From positions 21,803-85,802 of IMG/VR virus record IMGVR_UViG_3300020171_000018: a DNA stretch of 64,000 nt, one strand, 5' to 3'. The notes below the pieces were generated by a model that did not search any database, had not been told where the DNA came from, and saw only the letters and a list, made by a program, of their open reading frames with translations. This document shows, one piece after another, positions 48,302 through 56,263 of the stretch. The DNA is from a virus. The first letter of the stretch is position 1. Every line of letters starts with the position of its first letter. Position numbers and translations under genes: made by a program.

Positions 48302-49874
48302 CTGACTGAGCTCTATGCCTGGGAGCCTGTAGTCCGGGGATGTTTGGCACCACGACAGACTGGGCCTCTGCTTGAGCGGGTTGCTCACCGCCAAACTGCG
48401 AGCCCGACATGACCGCCTCTTCCTCGGCTCTGACGGATGCATAAGCCCTGTTCAAGTCATTCGACAGCGCCCCAAGGGTGCCGCCTCTGGGGATGTACCT
48501 GCTCATGTCTCGATGCCCGCGAGCTGGCCTTTGGGTCTCTGCTTGCCTAGAGGTCATTGGCCCAATAGTCCCAAGGGTGGGTACGGGGCTGGGCAGGGCG
48601 GGCTGGTTGGCCCCCATACCCGGGAGCACATACGCTCCCTGAGCTCCTTGGCCCCTGTAAGCGCCTCCAATACGCCTGTACTTTGCTATCTCGTGGGTCA
48701 TCCAAGCGGGCCTCTCGTACTTAATCATCCCCTGATGCTCGGAGTCCATGAAGCCGTAGATGTACTTGACTCGCTCCTCCCTAGGAATGGCGTCGAAGGC
48801 GGCCTTGGCCTGGCGCAGAGTATAGAGCATCTTCCTGCGCTCAGTGACCTCGAACATTGGGTCGGGGGGTTTGAGGAAGATGATGTCGGACCTGATGCCG
48901 GCTTTGTTGATATCTGAGCTGTCCTGCACTGTGCAGACCAATAGGATGCCACGGTGGGCCACGGTGTTTTGTAGCTCCTCAAAGGTCAGGCCAAGTTGGG
49001 ACATTGAGCGTTTGGAGTTGATGTAGAGTGAGGCGTCGTCCAGAATCACGGCGCACCCAGCGGGAACCTGCTGCATGAGAGGCCCCAAGAGGTGGTGCGG
49101 GACGGCAATCATGTTAGGCGGGAGAGGAATGTTGGCACTGGGGCCTACCCAGAATATCGGGTAGCCACCGTGCTTTTGCTGCCACTTAGCGGCCAAGGGT
49201 CCCGCAGCGAAGGTTGTCTTCCCGGAGTTTCTTCTGCCCACGACGAACACGGAGAGGTACTCACTATTCAGGGCCTCCTCCAACCAGGCTGGCCACTGTT
49301 CCCCAACCGAGCCTATACCGCTTAGCCCCCCCATCGGGTTGACACCCCCAGCTATCCCAGCAATGGACGCCACAATCTTGCTCTGAATAGCCGTGGCTAT
49401 CTGGGTGATGCTGGACTGGAACCCCTGCCTGAGCCCCCGACCTACGGCGTCCCCGAGGAACTTGCCCAAATCCAGGCCGGAGAACGGGCTGGTCTCCTCA
49501 TGGGTCCCTTCATGGATGGGTTGGGCTGGGGCTGGGAATTGGCTGGGCGTCTGGGGTCCCACCTGAGGGCCAGAGGGCATCATGGACTGGCCCCCGGGCA
49601 TCATCGTCTGAGGCATGGTCTGGTAGGGCTGCTGGTAGGGCTGTAGCGCGTTCTGCTGGTAGGGTTGCATGGCGTTCTGCGGGGCGTTCTGACCCACGCC
49701 GCGACGCTTGCGCCCACGGACTGGCCCGGGGGCCTGCATGAAGGGCTGCTGGGGGCCTTGGGACTGACCCTGGGGCTGAGCTGGCATCATAGGGGTTGGG
49801 ACTGGGATGTAGATGATGTCGGGAGTCAGAACCTTTCTTCGAGTGGTTGCCCTTGTTGTCTTTCTCCTTGGCAT
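48264..49874 (-). CDS. FtsK/HerA/A32-type P-loop ATPase, putative genome-packaging motor, 536 aa
   Basis: ATG after AAGGAGAACCACA. The first 120 residues are basic then Gln/Pro/Met-rich; a helical part follows. The ATPase core has Walker A GRRNSGKT (213-220), Walker B AVILDD (275-280) and CTVQDSS (314-320) after the second strand, the order of the A32/FtsK-HerA packaging ATPases of tailless viruses and not of terminases. The C-terminal 130 residues are low-complexity. With no terminase in the window this is the best packaging candidate. It is flanked by the 560-residue partner gene. Confidence 0.7.
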   Translation of the reverse strand: MPRRKTTRATTRRKVLTPDIIYIPVPTPMMPAQPQGQSQGPQQPFMQAPGPVRGRKRRGVGQNAPQNAMQPYQQNALQPYQQPYQTMPQTMMPGGQSMMPSGPQVGPQTPSQFPAPAQPIHEGTHEETSPFSGLDLGKFLGDAVGRGLRQGFQSSITQIATAIQSKIVASIAGIAGGVNPMGGLSGIGSVGEQWPAWLEEALNSEYLSVFVVGRRNSGKTTFAAGPLAAKWQQKHGGYPIFWVGPSANIPLPPNMIAVPHHLLGPLMQQVPAGCAVILDDASLYINSKRSMSQLGLTFEELQNTVAHRGILLVCTVQDSSDINKAGIRSDIIFLKPPDPMFEVTERRKMLYTLRQAKAAFDAIPREERVKYIYGFMDSEHQGMIKYERPAWMTHEIAKYRRIGGAYRGQGAQGAYVLPGMGANQPALPSPVPTLGTIGPMTSRQAETQRPARGHRDMSRYIPRGGTLGALSNDLNRAYASVRAEEEAVMSGSQFGGEQPAQAEAQSVVVPNIPGLQAPRHRAQSDGPGDLPLSFGG

Positions 49875-49885
49875 TGTGGTTCTCC

Positions 49886-49908
49886 TTGCCTATCGGGTTG
49901 ACTCCTAA
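49886..49908 (+). repeat. diverged 23-bp repeat, copy C
   Basis: TTGCCTATCGGGTTGACTCC and three more bases match copies A/B at 5166/5962 and, in inverted orientation, copy D at 50492. The TTGACT inside it may act as a -35 box for the gene at 49965 (TACCAT 19 bp on). Confidence 0.75.
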
Positions 49909-49964
49909 TGATGCTAAATTGATACCATAGGTTGGGGCTATGCATTCAAGGAGGCGCCACTTTT

Positions 49965-50186
49965 ATGAACAAGTCTGCCCTGCGTGAAACCATCAGGAAA
50001 TCCATTGCCTACCAGTTCAACACAACCTCTGGGCACGGTCTTAGCTCGGCTCAAGTTGCAACCCTTTCTACCTACATCGCTGCTGGTATTGCTGATGCCC
50101 TTGCCGATCAGTTGGACGCTGAAATTACTCAGGCTTTTGAGCATCACCTAGCTGCTTATGCACATACTCGGCTCCAAGTCCGGTAG
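49965..50186 (+). CDS. hypothetical helical protein, 73 aa
   Basis: ATG after AAGGAGGCGCCACTTTT. A helical protein (SALRETIRKSIAYQFNTTSG, TYIAAGIADALADQLD) of unknown function, the only rightward gene between 47951 and 52270. It lies between repeat copies C and D and overlaps the 3' end of the convergent gene by 62 bases. Confidence 0.5.
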   Translation: MNKSALRETIRKSIAYQFNTTSGHGLSSAQVATLSTYIAAGIADALADQLDAEITQAFEHHLAAYAHTRLQVR

Positions 50187-50568
50187 CGTTGAGTTGTAGA
50201 TAGGACGCAACGGCAGTTCGGTCAATCAACACAACCGCTTGCTCGGTTGTGAGTCCACAGGCATCTTTCAGAAACTTGAAATCAGCGGCCATCTGATAGG
50301 CTGCCAACGAGGGTGCTACCCCCTTGTCTGCTAGACTCATTACTCGAAGCCGCCCAAGTGCCAATGGTGCCGTTGGAGGATAGATTCCAGGGGGGACACG
50401 GAGTTCCCCTCCGTGAGTCACCATTGCATCCACCAATTGGTGCAGTGGACTAGCGCAGTAGTCGCGGGTACCACTACCACCCTTTGTATCTTTGGGAGTC
50501 AACCAGATAGGCAAAGGGTTCTGGTCCCCACCACTTACTGCTTCTCCTTGGGGTTCGGATGCGTCCAT
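50125..50568 (-). CDS. hypothetical protein, 147 aa
   Basis: ATG at 50568 after AAGGAGGGTTAGC. N-terminal 40 residues are low-complexity and contain the coding version of repeat D (NPLPIWLTPKD). The rest is helical (LVDAMVTHGGELRVPPG, LKDACGLTTEQAVVLIDRTA). Same operon as the packaging genes. Function unknown. Confidence 0.55.
   Translation of the reverse strand: MDASEPQGEAVSGGDQNPLPIWLTPKDTKGGSGTRDYCASPLHQLVDAMVTHGGELRVPPGIYPPTAPLALGRLRVMSLADKGVAPSLAAYQMAADFKFLKDACGLTTEQAVVLIDRTAVASYLQLNATGLGAEYVHKQLGDAQKPE
50492..50514 (-). repeat. diverged 23-bp repeat, copy D
   Basis: Minus strand TTGCCTATCTGGTTGACTCC plus three bases; 21 of 23 match copy C at 49886. Unlike copies A and C, it lies within a coding region. 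Confidence 0.75.
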
Positions 50569-50569
50569 G

Positions 50570-52252
50570 CTAACCCTCCTTGTTGCTATCATCGTTGCTA
50601 TCATCATCCACCAGAGTAGGCACGATGTCAACCACGGCTGCTACGGGAGCGGGACTCTTGGGCTTGTCTGGGGGCCGCACTACTACCGCAACCCCGCTGC
50701 CCCCGCTGCCCCCATCATCGGGCCCATTCTCTCCGACCCCGCTGATGTCGTCACCCCCACTATCACCCTGAGCCTCCCCAGCCCCCTCTACCCCCGCTCG
50801 ATTCATGCTGTTTTCAACCGCCTTGTAGGTGAGGTCAATCCCCTGTTTGACCGAGGTGAGCCAAGTGGTGCCAGCGGGGGTTATGAGCACGGCAGCAACC
50901 GCAGATACAGTGTCAAGGGCTTTCGCATCCATTGTCGCAGAGGCCAGCACCCTGATAAACGGGTTGTCCAAGAGCTTCTTGACCTCGGACAGCAGCACTC
51001 GGACCTCATCCACGGTGAACTCGTGCAGGATGACCTCGAGCTCACTGAGGCCGGGCTTCTGCGCCTGGAGGTCAGCATAGAGTTTCTGTACAAACTCGGT
51101 GGGCCTGAGAGAGAGGGCGTTCTTGAGCCAGTCCCAGTCGGCGGCCTTGAGCAGCCCCATGAGGTCAGTGCCCTTGAGGCGGGTCTTGAGCTTGTTGAGG
51201 AGTTGAGCCGTGTCCACTGGGGCCTCCTGGGTTGTAGGCTGCATTGTAGGTTGCACGGGTTGGGGTGCCCGTGGTTGGGGCCCTGACTGTGGGGCACCAG
51301 CGCGTTGTGGCTGCCCAGGGCCAAGGGCGGGCTGCTGAGGCGCCCCACCAACTTGGGGCTGGGTCGGAGCGGGCGGCTGCTGGGGTATCAGGGCTGTAAG
51401 CCTGGCAACTAGTGGCTCTAGTTGCTGTGTACGTGCTAACTCCATTACGAGGTCTATCAGGCTAGTCTTGTGCGTGTCCTCCGAATCGCCCGTACCCGTT
51501 CGCCGCACAAAGCCATACTTTTCAGCCCGCGCTATAGCCTTGTCCAACTTGTCCAGTGGGTCTTCATCCTCCTCGTCACCTTCCTCCTTGGGGGGTTTTA
51601 TGTTAAACGCCTTGTAGAGTCTGGCCGTGGCTACCTTGTCCCGTATAGCAGGGTTGCTGTCCAACATGGCAAGGGCGTCGTCAGTGGCACGCTCATCCAG
51701 ACGTTCTTGAAAGGTCTTGGGCTTCTCGGCCTCCTTTTTTCGGGCCTCTCGGATAGCCTCATCCGGGGTCTGCCACTTGGGGGCGCCGGGAAACTTGTAC
51801 CCAATCACAGGCCCGGTGTAGGCGGCGCTCTTGGCATAGATTACATACTCGCCCCCGCCGAACTGCGGGACCCAGTGCTGCTCGATGTCCTCCCGGCTGG
51901 GCATGTCGGAGACGTACTCCCCAATTGTGACCAAGGAGACGCTGCCAAGTCGAACAGGTTTTCTAACCTCGAACTTGGGCACGGGGAAGGCTTCACTGCG
52001 GGAGCGGCGAATGCGCTCTATTAGGCGAATGTTGTTGAGAACCTTGCGGTTCAGCTCCCAGTTGAAGTCGTCACCACTATTGACTACATACGGGAGGGAG
52101 CGGTAGGGGGCGAAGCGATCCCCCGAACCCTCCGGGGCGGCACCATCTTCGGATTCGTCCAGTTCGTCGGGGTAGAAATCGTCGCCGGGCTTGATGAGAC
52201 GGACGTGTTTGCCACGGGAGAAGAGTTTTAGAGGGTTGAGTGAGATACCCAT
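50570..52252 (-). CDS. large virion-associated protein next to the packaging ATPase, 560 aa
   Basis: ATG after AGGAGGTCACTACTCTC. An acidic N-terminal region, a domain with GGEYVIYAKSAAYTGPVIGY, a charged helical part, a long Pro/Gln linker and a helical C-terminal domain with hydrophobic stretch AVAAVLITPAGTTWL, ending in an acidic low-complexity tail. No enzyme motif. Position next to the A32-like ATPase suggests a portal-vertex or scaffold partner in packaging. Confidence 0.5.
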   Translation of the reverse strand: MGISLNPLKLFSRGKHVRLIKPGDDFYPDELDESEDGAAPEGSGDRFAPYRSLPYVVNSGDDFNWELNRKVLNNIRLIERIRRSRSEAFPVPKFEVRKPVRLGSVSLVTIGEYVSDMPSREDIEQHWVPQFGGGEYVIYAKSAAYTGPVIGYKFPGAPKWQTPDEAIREARKKEAEKPKTFQERLDERATDDALAMLDSNPAIRDKVATARLYKAFNIKPPKEEGDEEDEDPLDKLDKAIARAEKYGFVRRTGTGDSEDTHKTSLIDLVMELARTQQLEPLVARLTALIPQQPPAPTQPQVGGAPQQPALGPGQPQRAGAPQSGPQPRAPQPVQPTMQPTTQEAPVDTAQLLNKLKTRLKGTDLMGLLKAADWDWLKNALSLRPTEFVQKLYADLQAQKPGLSELEVILHEFTVDEVRVLLSEVKKLLDNPFIRVLASATMDAKALDTVSAVAAVLITPAGTTWLTSVKQGIDLTYKAVENSMNRAGVEGAGEAQGDSGGDDISGVGENGPDDGGSGGSGVAVVVRPPDKPKSPAPVAAVVDIVPTLVDDDSNDDSNKEG

Positions 52253-52269
52253 GAGAGTAGTGACCTCCT

Positions 52270-52503
52270 ATGCGGGCATTTGGGCCAGTTGGCGGGCGGA
52301 CTGGGGTTACTGTACATAGACACCCTCTATTGTGGTTCTGCTCTGCGGATGCACTACCAAACGCTCGGGAGCACTACCAGTCTGCCGACCACGGCCTACA
52401 GAAGGCCCGGACAGACGCAGCAGATGCGCTCAGGGCGTGGGAGGACGCTAAGGCAGAGTTTGCCTTATACGAGGCCTTTTGCAAAACGCCTAAGAAACCC
52501 TAA
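52270..52503 (+). CDS. hypothetical small protein, 77 aa
   Basis: The C-terminal half (REHYQSADHGLQKARTDAAD, LRAWEDAKAEFALYEAF) is a clear amphipathic helix pair. The start is uncertain because no ribosome-binding site precedes the ATG at 52270. It converges with the gene at 52490. Confidence 0.4.
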   Translation: MRAFGPVGGRTGVTVHRHPLLWFCSADALPNAREHYQSADHGLQKARTDAADALRAWEDAKAEFALYEAFCKTPKKP

Positions 52504-52690
52504 CCTCTTTTGCGGCTTCGTACCTTCTCGCCAAGGCCCACAACCATCTGCTTGGGTCCTGCACGTCGTCAGTGTGGTAGTGCAGGTGAATCTGGTCTCC
52601 GAATACCTCCCTGAGTTTCTCGAATAGCAGGGACTCCTCTAACGGAAGTAACGCCTCTTTGTTACTGTTGAAGTGGAAATGTACATCCAT
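52490..52690 (-). CDS. hypothetical protein, 66 aa
   Basis: ATG after GAAAGGAGTAGCCA. A histidine-rich N-terminal strand (MDVHFHFNSN) and IHLHYHTDD could hold a metal; the C-terminal helix is charged. Unknown function. Confidence 0.55.
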   Translation of the reverse strand: MDVHFHFNSNKEALLPLEESLLFEKLREVFGDQIHLHYHTDDVQDPSRWLWALARRYEAAKEVRVS

Positions 52691-52814
52691 TGGCTACTCC
52701 TTTCCTTTCACTACTTCTGCCCAGCAGTACCTCTATTGTACCCCACTTGACAAACGGTTTTCTAGAGGGGCGCATCAAGGTAATGTACAATAATTGACTT
52801 CCCTTATAACTGAA

Positions 52815-52844
52815 TTGACCCGTACCCTATGGCTAGTATATCAT
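52815..52844 (+). promoter_or_regulatory. promoter for a leaderless gene
   Basis: TTGACC (52815-52820), 18 bp, TATCAT (52839-52844). The ATG at 52851 is six bases after the -10 box, just where transcription should begin, and no ribosome-binding site is present, so the message is probably leaderless. Confidence 0.6.
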
Positions 52845-52850
52845 GGTTGC

Positions 52851-53351
52851 ATGAATGAAAAAAGACGTGGCCGCCCACCACGTCAAACAAAACTGGGGGA
52901 ACCGCCTCCTGAGTCCGCCTACGGAGTGGCTCTGAACTACGGCCTGCTGGAACGGATCACAAAGCATTCCCAATCCAGCAGACCCAGTGAGCAACCTCGC
53001 AACACCCCCTTGGGGCGCCATACGGTGTTACAGATACTTTGGGCACTCATGCAGGGCGCTAGGGGCTACGAGATACGACATAGCCTCGGTCTGACCAGTA
53101 GATTCTCCATAATCAATGCTAAGGTTTGGTATTACAACCACCCAGAGAAGATTAGAGAGATGCAGCCCTACTGGGAGATGCGAGACCCAGATACTCACAA
53201 GGTGGCATATCGGTGTATGGTATGTGGCTCCATCAAGGCCACTAAGCTGGAGGTGGAGGCGCACTGCGTCAGAGAGGTTATTCCAGAGGCGTACCTGACG
53301 CTCCACTGGCCGTTCACGCCTGAGGAGACTGAGATTTTAGGAGGGATGTAG
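52851..53351 (+). CDS. DNA-binding-type protein with AT-hook-like N terminus, 166 aa
   Basis: MNEKRRGRPPRQTKL resembles an AT-hook (RGRP core), followed by helices (YGLLERITKHSQSSR, HTVLQILWALMQGAR) that may form a helix-turn-helix, and a zinc-finger-like CMVCGSIKATKLEVEAHC. Probably a regulator. It seems to be translated from a leaderless message. Confidence 0.6.
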   Translation: MNEKRRGRPPRQTKLGEPPPESAYGVALNYGLLERITKHSQSSRPSEQPRNTPLGRHTVLQILWALMQGARGYEIRHSLGLTSRFSIINAKVWYYNHPEKIREMQPYWEMRDPDTHKVAYRCMVCGSIKATKLEVEAHCVREVIPEAYLTLHWPFTPEETEILGGM

Positions 53352-53353
53352 CT

Positions 53354-53500
53354 ATGTGGAATGTAGCTATGTGGTGGGCTATCAGAGTCGGTGCTGTCCT
53401 TGGCATATTCATTCTTGCTACCCTGCTTTCAGTTGTATTGAGGGTTCTGGGGCAGGCTGCTAGCTATCACATTACCCATCGGAAGCACATTCTACGCTAA
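53354..53500 (+). CDS. small membrane protein, 48 aa
   Basis: ATG at 53354 after GGAGGGATGTAGCT, two bases after the upstream stop. One transmembrane helix (VGAVLGIFILATLLSVVLRV) and a basic C terminus. Function unknown; small size is compatible with a holin- or pinholin-like role, which I cannot show. Confidence 0.55.
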   Translation: MWNVAMWWAIRVGAVLGIFILATLLSVVLRVLGQAASYHITHRKHILR

Positions 53501-53518
53501 CGCATAGGAGGCCCAGAA

Positions 53519-53869
53519 ATGACCACTCAGCCGCAACCCCCAGCACCCCAGCTCAAGCCTGAGATCATCCCGGCGGTCACGGGTGATGTCAGGGTGCCCC
53601 TCTACGCCACGGGAGCGGGCGGGGAGTTTCTGTCTCTCTATATTATTGCCTACAGGAACCCGGAGACCGGTGAGCTGGGGCCACACCCACAGACCGGCCA
53701 GTACCCGATGGTGTGTCCTGACTGTAAACGGGGGGAGCTGAAAGGCGGGGAAATCTATGGCCCCAACAACCTACGAAGGTGGGTGTGTGGTTGGTGTGGG
53801 ATAGCATGGCAGACTCGGAACGGGATGTACAAGGGCCCAAGGTATGCAGTCGGGCTTGAGAGTTGCTAG
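53519..53869 (+). CDS. zinc-ribbon protein, 116 aa
   Basis: ATG after ATAGGAGGCCCAGAA. CPDCKRGELK and CGWCGIAW form a zinc ribbon in the C-terminal half; the N-terminal half is strand-rich. Function unknown. Confidence 0.55.
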   Translation: MTTQPQPPAPQLKPEIIPAVTGDVRVPLYATGAGGEFLSLYIIAYRNPETGELGPHPQTGQYPMVCPDCKRGELKGGEIYGPNNLRRWVCGWCGIAWQTRNGMYKGPRYAVGLESC

Positions 53870-53887
53870 AGAAGGAGAGGGGAAACG

Positions 53888-54097
53888 ATGCCTACGCTAG
53901 GTGAGCAAAGGGTGAGGTTGGACTTCAACCCGTCCGAGGATACGCGAGTTGATGTGTTCAAGCAGCTCACCGCCCAACTAATTGACCATTGTGAGTTGAT
54001 GAAGAGCCAAGGGAGGGACGCACGGCTTTGCGCCCTGGCACAAACGGCCTACGAGGAAGCCGCCATGTGGGCCGTAAAAGCTGCTACTTCGCCATAG
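53888..54097 (+). CDS. Acb2/Tad1-like anti-defence protein, 69 aa
   Basis: The product has GEQRVRLDFNPSEDTRVDVF at the start, then a helical hairpin ending RLCALAQTAYEEAAMWAVKA. This matches small phage proteins annotated as Acb2/Tad1 hairpin-domain proteins (DUF7681), which bind cyclic nucleotide or cyclic ADP-ribose signals and so block CBASS or Thoeris immunity. ATG after GAAGGAGAGGGGAAACG. Family recognition is good; whether it binds a signal is inference. Confidence 0.75.
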   Translation: MPTLGEQRVRLDFNPSEDTRVDVFKQLTAQLIDHCELMKSQGRDARLCALAQTAYEEAAMWAVKAATSP

Positions 54098-54114
54098 ATC
54101 GCAGGGGATGGGCA

Positions 54115-54142
54115 CCGTTGCGTAACTATGGACTAGTACCCC
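54115..54142 (+). repeat. 28-bp long-range inverted repeat, right copy
   Basis: Perfect inverted match of 39206-39233. It lies just after the Acb2-like gene and about 40 bases before the next start. Confidence 0.85.
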
Positions 54143-54183
54143 AAAGCTTGCTAGGGTCAAACTAACACATGGAGGAGGGTAAG

Positions 54184-54366
54184 ATGGCATCAGGCAAGAA
54201 TCAGGCCAAAGAACAGACAGAGGCGACACCCAGCAGGGCAGCCAAACAACTAGTGGCTGACTACCGCTACCTTTTGTCAACTCCAGCTATTGGAACCGAT
54301 GCCTTGGAGCTGCTCAAGTTGCTTGTGGAAGACGCAAAGACGGACCGTGCCTCTAGGCTTTGGTAG
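54184..54366 (+). CDS. hypothetical helical protein, 60 aa
   Basis: ATG at 54184 after GGAGGGTAAG. A Lys/Gln/Ala-rich N terminus and helices (RAAKQLVADYRYLLST, ALELLKLLVEDAKTD). The stop is in a TAGAGGG/CCCTCTA hairpin (54364-54381), which lacks a T-run. Function unknown. Confidence 0.5.
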   Translation: MASGKNQAKEQTEATPSRAAKQLVADYRYLLSTPAIGTDALELLKLLVEDAKTDRASRLW

Positions 54367-54502
54367 AGGGCGCTCCCTCTATAGCTGCGGCAACCTCTTT
54401 GTACACGGCTCCGAATTGGCGAAGAAGGGCTCCAGTCGGACTTGGTTGACATGACTTTGGGTCATAGCTACCCTCTAGGCGGAATACGTCTAGGGGGTTC
54501 CG

Positions 54503-55456
54503 ATGGGAAAGTGGAAGCCAACCCGAATACCACGTCCAAAAGGCGGTTTCTGGGTAGAGTTGGTGGAGGCATGGCAAGTGGAACGAGCTAACATGGCCTA
54601 TTGGCAGGTGACATGCAAGTTCTGTGGGGGGACCCGCGTGGTCAAGTACGGCACCTATCACGGCGTACAGCGGTTCCTATGCCGGAGCTGTAACCGAAAG
54701 TTTGCCGACAACAACGCCCCTCCGCACATGCAATTCCCTACTGCTGCCATAGCCTCAGCCCTGAACCAGTTCTATCAGACTACCTCGCTGGATAAGATTC
54801 GTACCCAGCTAGACCTAGACCAGCACCCCTACCCAGGCCACGCGACGGTGTACGAATGGGTAGTAAAGTACACCAAGAAGGCAGTTGAGGCTCTTAGCGG
54901 AGTAACGGTTAACACTGGCAAAATCTGGGTGGCCGACGAAACGATGCTGCTGGTGGCAGGCAGCAAGACCAAAGAGGGGTCAGAGAACACAGCTTGGTTC
55001 TGGGATGTCTTGGATGAGGACTCTAGGTTTCTTCTTGCCTCACACTTGTCTCAGACTCGGACCACCCGCGACGCCGAAACTCTTTTTCAGCGGGCCGCAG
55101 AGGTAGCTACTAGGCCGCCTAGATTCATAGTCACTGATAAGCTGTCAGCCTATTTGGATGGGATTGAACGGGTATTCGGAGGTGACACCATTCATATCCA
55201 ATCTCATGGGATGCGCTCTAGTACCAATATCAACTTGGTGGAGAGGTTTCATGGCACGATTAAGGACAGAACCAACCTGATGCGGGGGCTTCACTCGCTT
55301 GTGACGGCTAGGTTCGTAATGAGTGGATGGGCGATTCACTACAACTACATGAGGAAGCACCAAGCGCTAGGGGGCAAGACACCCGCTGAGGTGGCGGGTG
55401 TGGAGGCACCGTTTAAGAGCTGGCTAGAAGTAATACAGCTAGAAGGGAGAGTCTAA
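54503..55456 (+). CDS. IS6-family-like DDE transposase with zinc finger
   Basis: ATG preceded by GGGGGTTCCG inside the left end of the element. An N-terminal zinc finger CKFCGGTRVV...CRSCNRKF is followed by a helix-turn-helix (SLDKIRTQLD) and the DDE core: VADETMLLV, IVTDKLSAY and NLVERFHGTIKDRTNLMRG. The K/R-x-R-x(n)-MRG tail after the Glu is typical of IS6/IS240-type enzymes. All three acidic residues are present, so it may be active. Confidence 0.85.
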   Translation: MGKWKPTRIPRPKGGFWVELVEAWQVERANMAYWQVTCKFCGGTRVVKYGTYHGVQRFLCRSCNRKFADNNAPPHMQFPTAAIASALNQFYQTTSLDKIRTQLDLDQHPYPGHATVYEWVVKYTKKAVEALSGVTVNTGKIWVADETMLLVAGSKTKEGSENTAWFWDVLDEDSRFLLASHLSQTRTTRDAETLFQRAAEVATRPPRFIVTDKLSAYLDGIERVFGGDTIHIQSHGMRSSTNINLVERFHGTIKDRTNLMRGLHSLVTARFVMSGWAIHYNYMRKHQALGGKTPAEVAGVEAPFKSWLEVIQLEGRV

Positions 55457-55833
55457 TGGCGTTAGCTGACAAAGATGTTCTTCGTAGAATGCGGAGGCCC
55501 CAAACGGTACGAGACTATGGGGAGCTGGCGGAAGTTCGCACCAGAAGGATAGAAAAGCACTTAGGGCTTGCTGTAGTCCTACCCGACGAGGAGTTGCTTG
55601 AGATATACAGAGACTTGGAGCGCGAAGCCCAGGCCAATAAGTGTGAAGCCTGCAACAAAGAATCTGGTGCCGCATCGAAGGAACCCGCCCAGTGGTCGGT
55701 TGGGAGTAGGTTCATCAGGAAGACCACTAAAGTGCTCAACGTGAAGGCCACCGCGCTCAATTTCCTCAGCCTCTTTCTCAGGCACGGCAATGGCAAAGGC
55801 AAGGATACAAGCTCCAATAAAGTTAAACACTAG
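55456..55833 (+). CDS. transposon passenger protein, 125 aa
   Basis: Its ATG is the last base region of the transposase gene, with AAGGGAGAGTCTA upstream. The first 75 residues look like a real charged helical protein (ADKDVLRRMRRPQTVRDYGE, EELLEIYRDLEREAQ). The last 50 residues are antisense to a hydrophobic frame on the other strand and look random, so the gene may be fused or extended by rearrangement. Confidence 0.45.
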   Translation: MALADKDVLRRMRRPQTVRDYGELAEVRTRRIEKHLGLAVVLPDEELLEIYRDLEREAQANKCEACNKESGAASKEPAQWSVGSRFIRKTTKVLNVKATALNFLSLFLRHGNGKGKDTSSNKVKH

Positions 55834-55884
55834 CCCAACAAAGGTGAACCAAGAGGCTGAGTCTAGGTGGTGCAGGTGAATCAC
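55579..55884 (-). CDS. two-helix membrane protein on the opposite strand, 101 aa
   Basis: WFTFVGLVFNFIGACILAFA and FFVAGFTLIGLGFALQVSVY are convincing membrane helices separated by a charged loop with LPDEPTPNRPLGG. It overlaps the passenger gene on the other strand by 255 bases. No ribosome-binding site before the GTG. Probably real as protein sequence, but the start is not secure. Confidence 0.5.
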   Translation of the reverse strand: MIHLHHLDSASWFTFVGLVFNFIGACILAFAIAVPEKEAEEIERGGLHVEHFSGLPDEPTPNRPLGGFLRCGTRFFVAGFTLIGLGFALQVSVYLKQLLVG

Positions 55885-55945
55885 AAGCGCATTCTAGGGC
55901 AGCTAGGGAGAGGGGAATAGCTAATGTCCGCCATTACTGATGTTA

Positions 55946-56257
55946 TTATCGAGATGGCTCGTGACCTTCGTCGTCGGGAAGTAGGGCAAGAAGAATGCGT
56001 TGATTGTTCTCCACAATCAGGTCTACCAAGGACTCCACGAACGCAACCTGAATACCCACCTTATTGGCGGGTGGGGCTTCGAGGAGGGCGGCTATCGCTT
56101 CAAGTGCTTTTGGGGTGCCGCTCTCGCCGTGTGTGGCCGCTTCACCCTGGGAGACTGTCTGTCCGAATCGAGCTCTCGTCAGTTCAGCGAGGCGTTCACT
56201 CAAGGCATCTCTGTTTAGTAGAAGCCGTATCAAGGCTTCCTTTTCTTCGGGTGTCAT
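55946..56257 (-). CDS. hypothetical transposon passenger protein, leaderless, 103 aa
   Basis: A helical acidic protein (TPEEKEALIRLLLNRDALSE, ALEAIAALLEAPPANK). The ATG is six bases after the -10 box TACAAT (56269-56264) of the inward promoter formed by the terminal repeat, and there is no ribosome-binding site, so it is probably read from a leaderless message. Function unknown. Confidence 0.55.
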   Translation of the reverse strand: MTPEEKEALIRLLLNRDALSERLAELTRARFGQTVSQGEAATHGESGTPKALEAIAALLEAPPANKVGIQVAFVESLVDLIVENNQRILLALLPDDEGHEPSR

Positions 56258-56263
56258 GGCTGC

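Noticed and set aside
54353-54661. Minus-strand frame across the left transposon end, possibly a cut gene
   Set aside because: Its C-terminal part looks coding, but it has no start and the N-terminal part is antisense to the transposase; evidence too thin to call a pseudogene.
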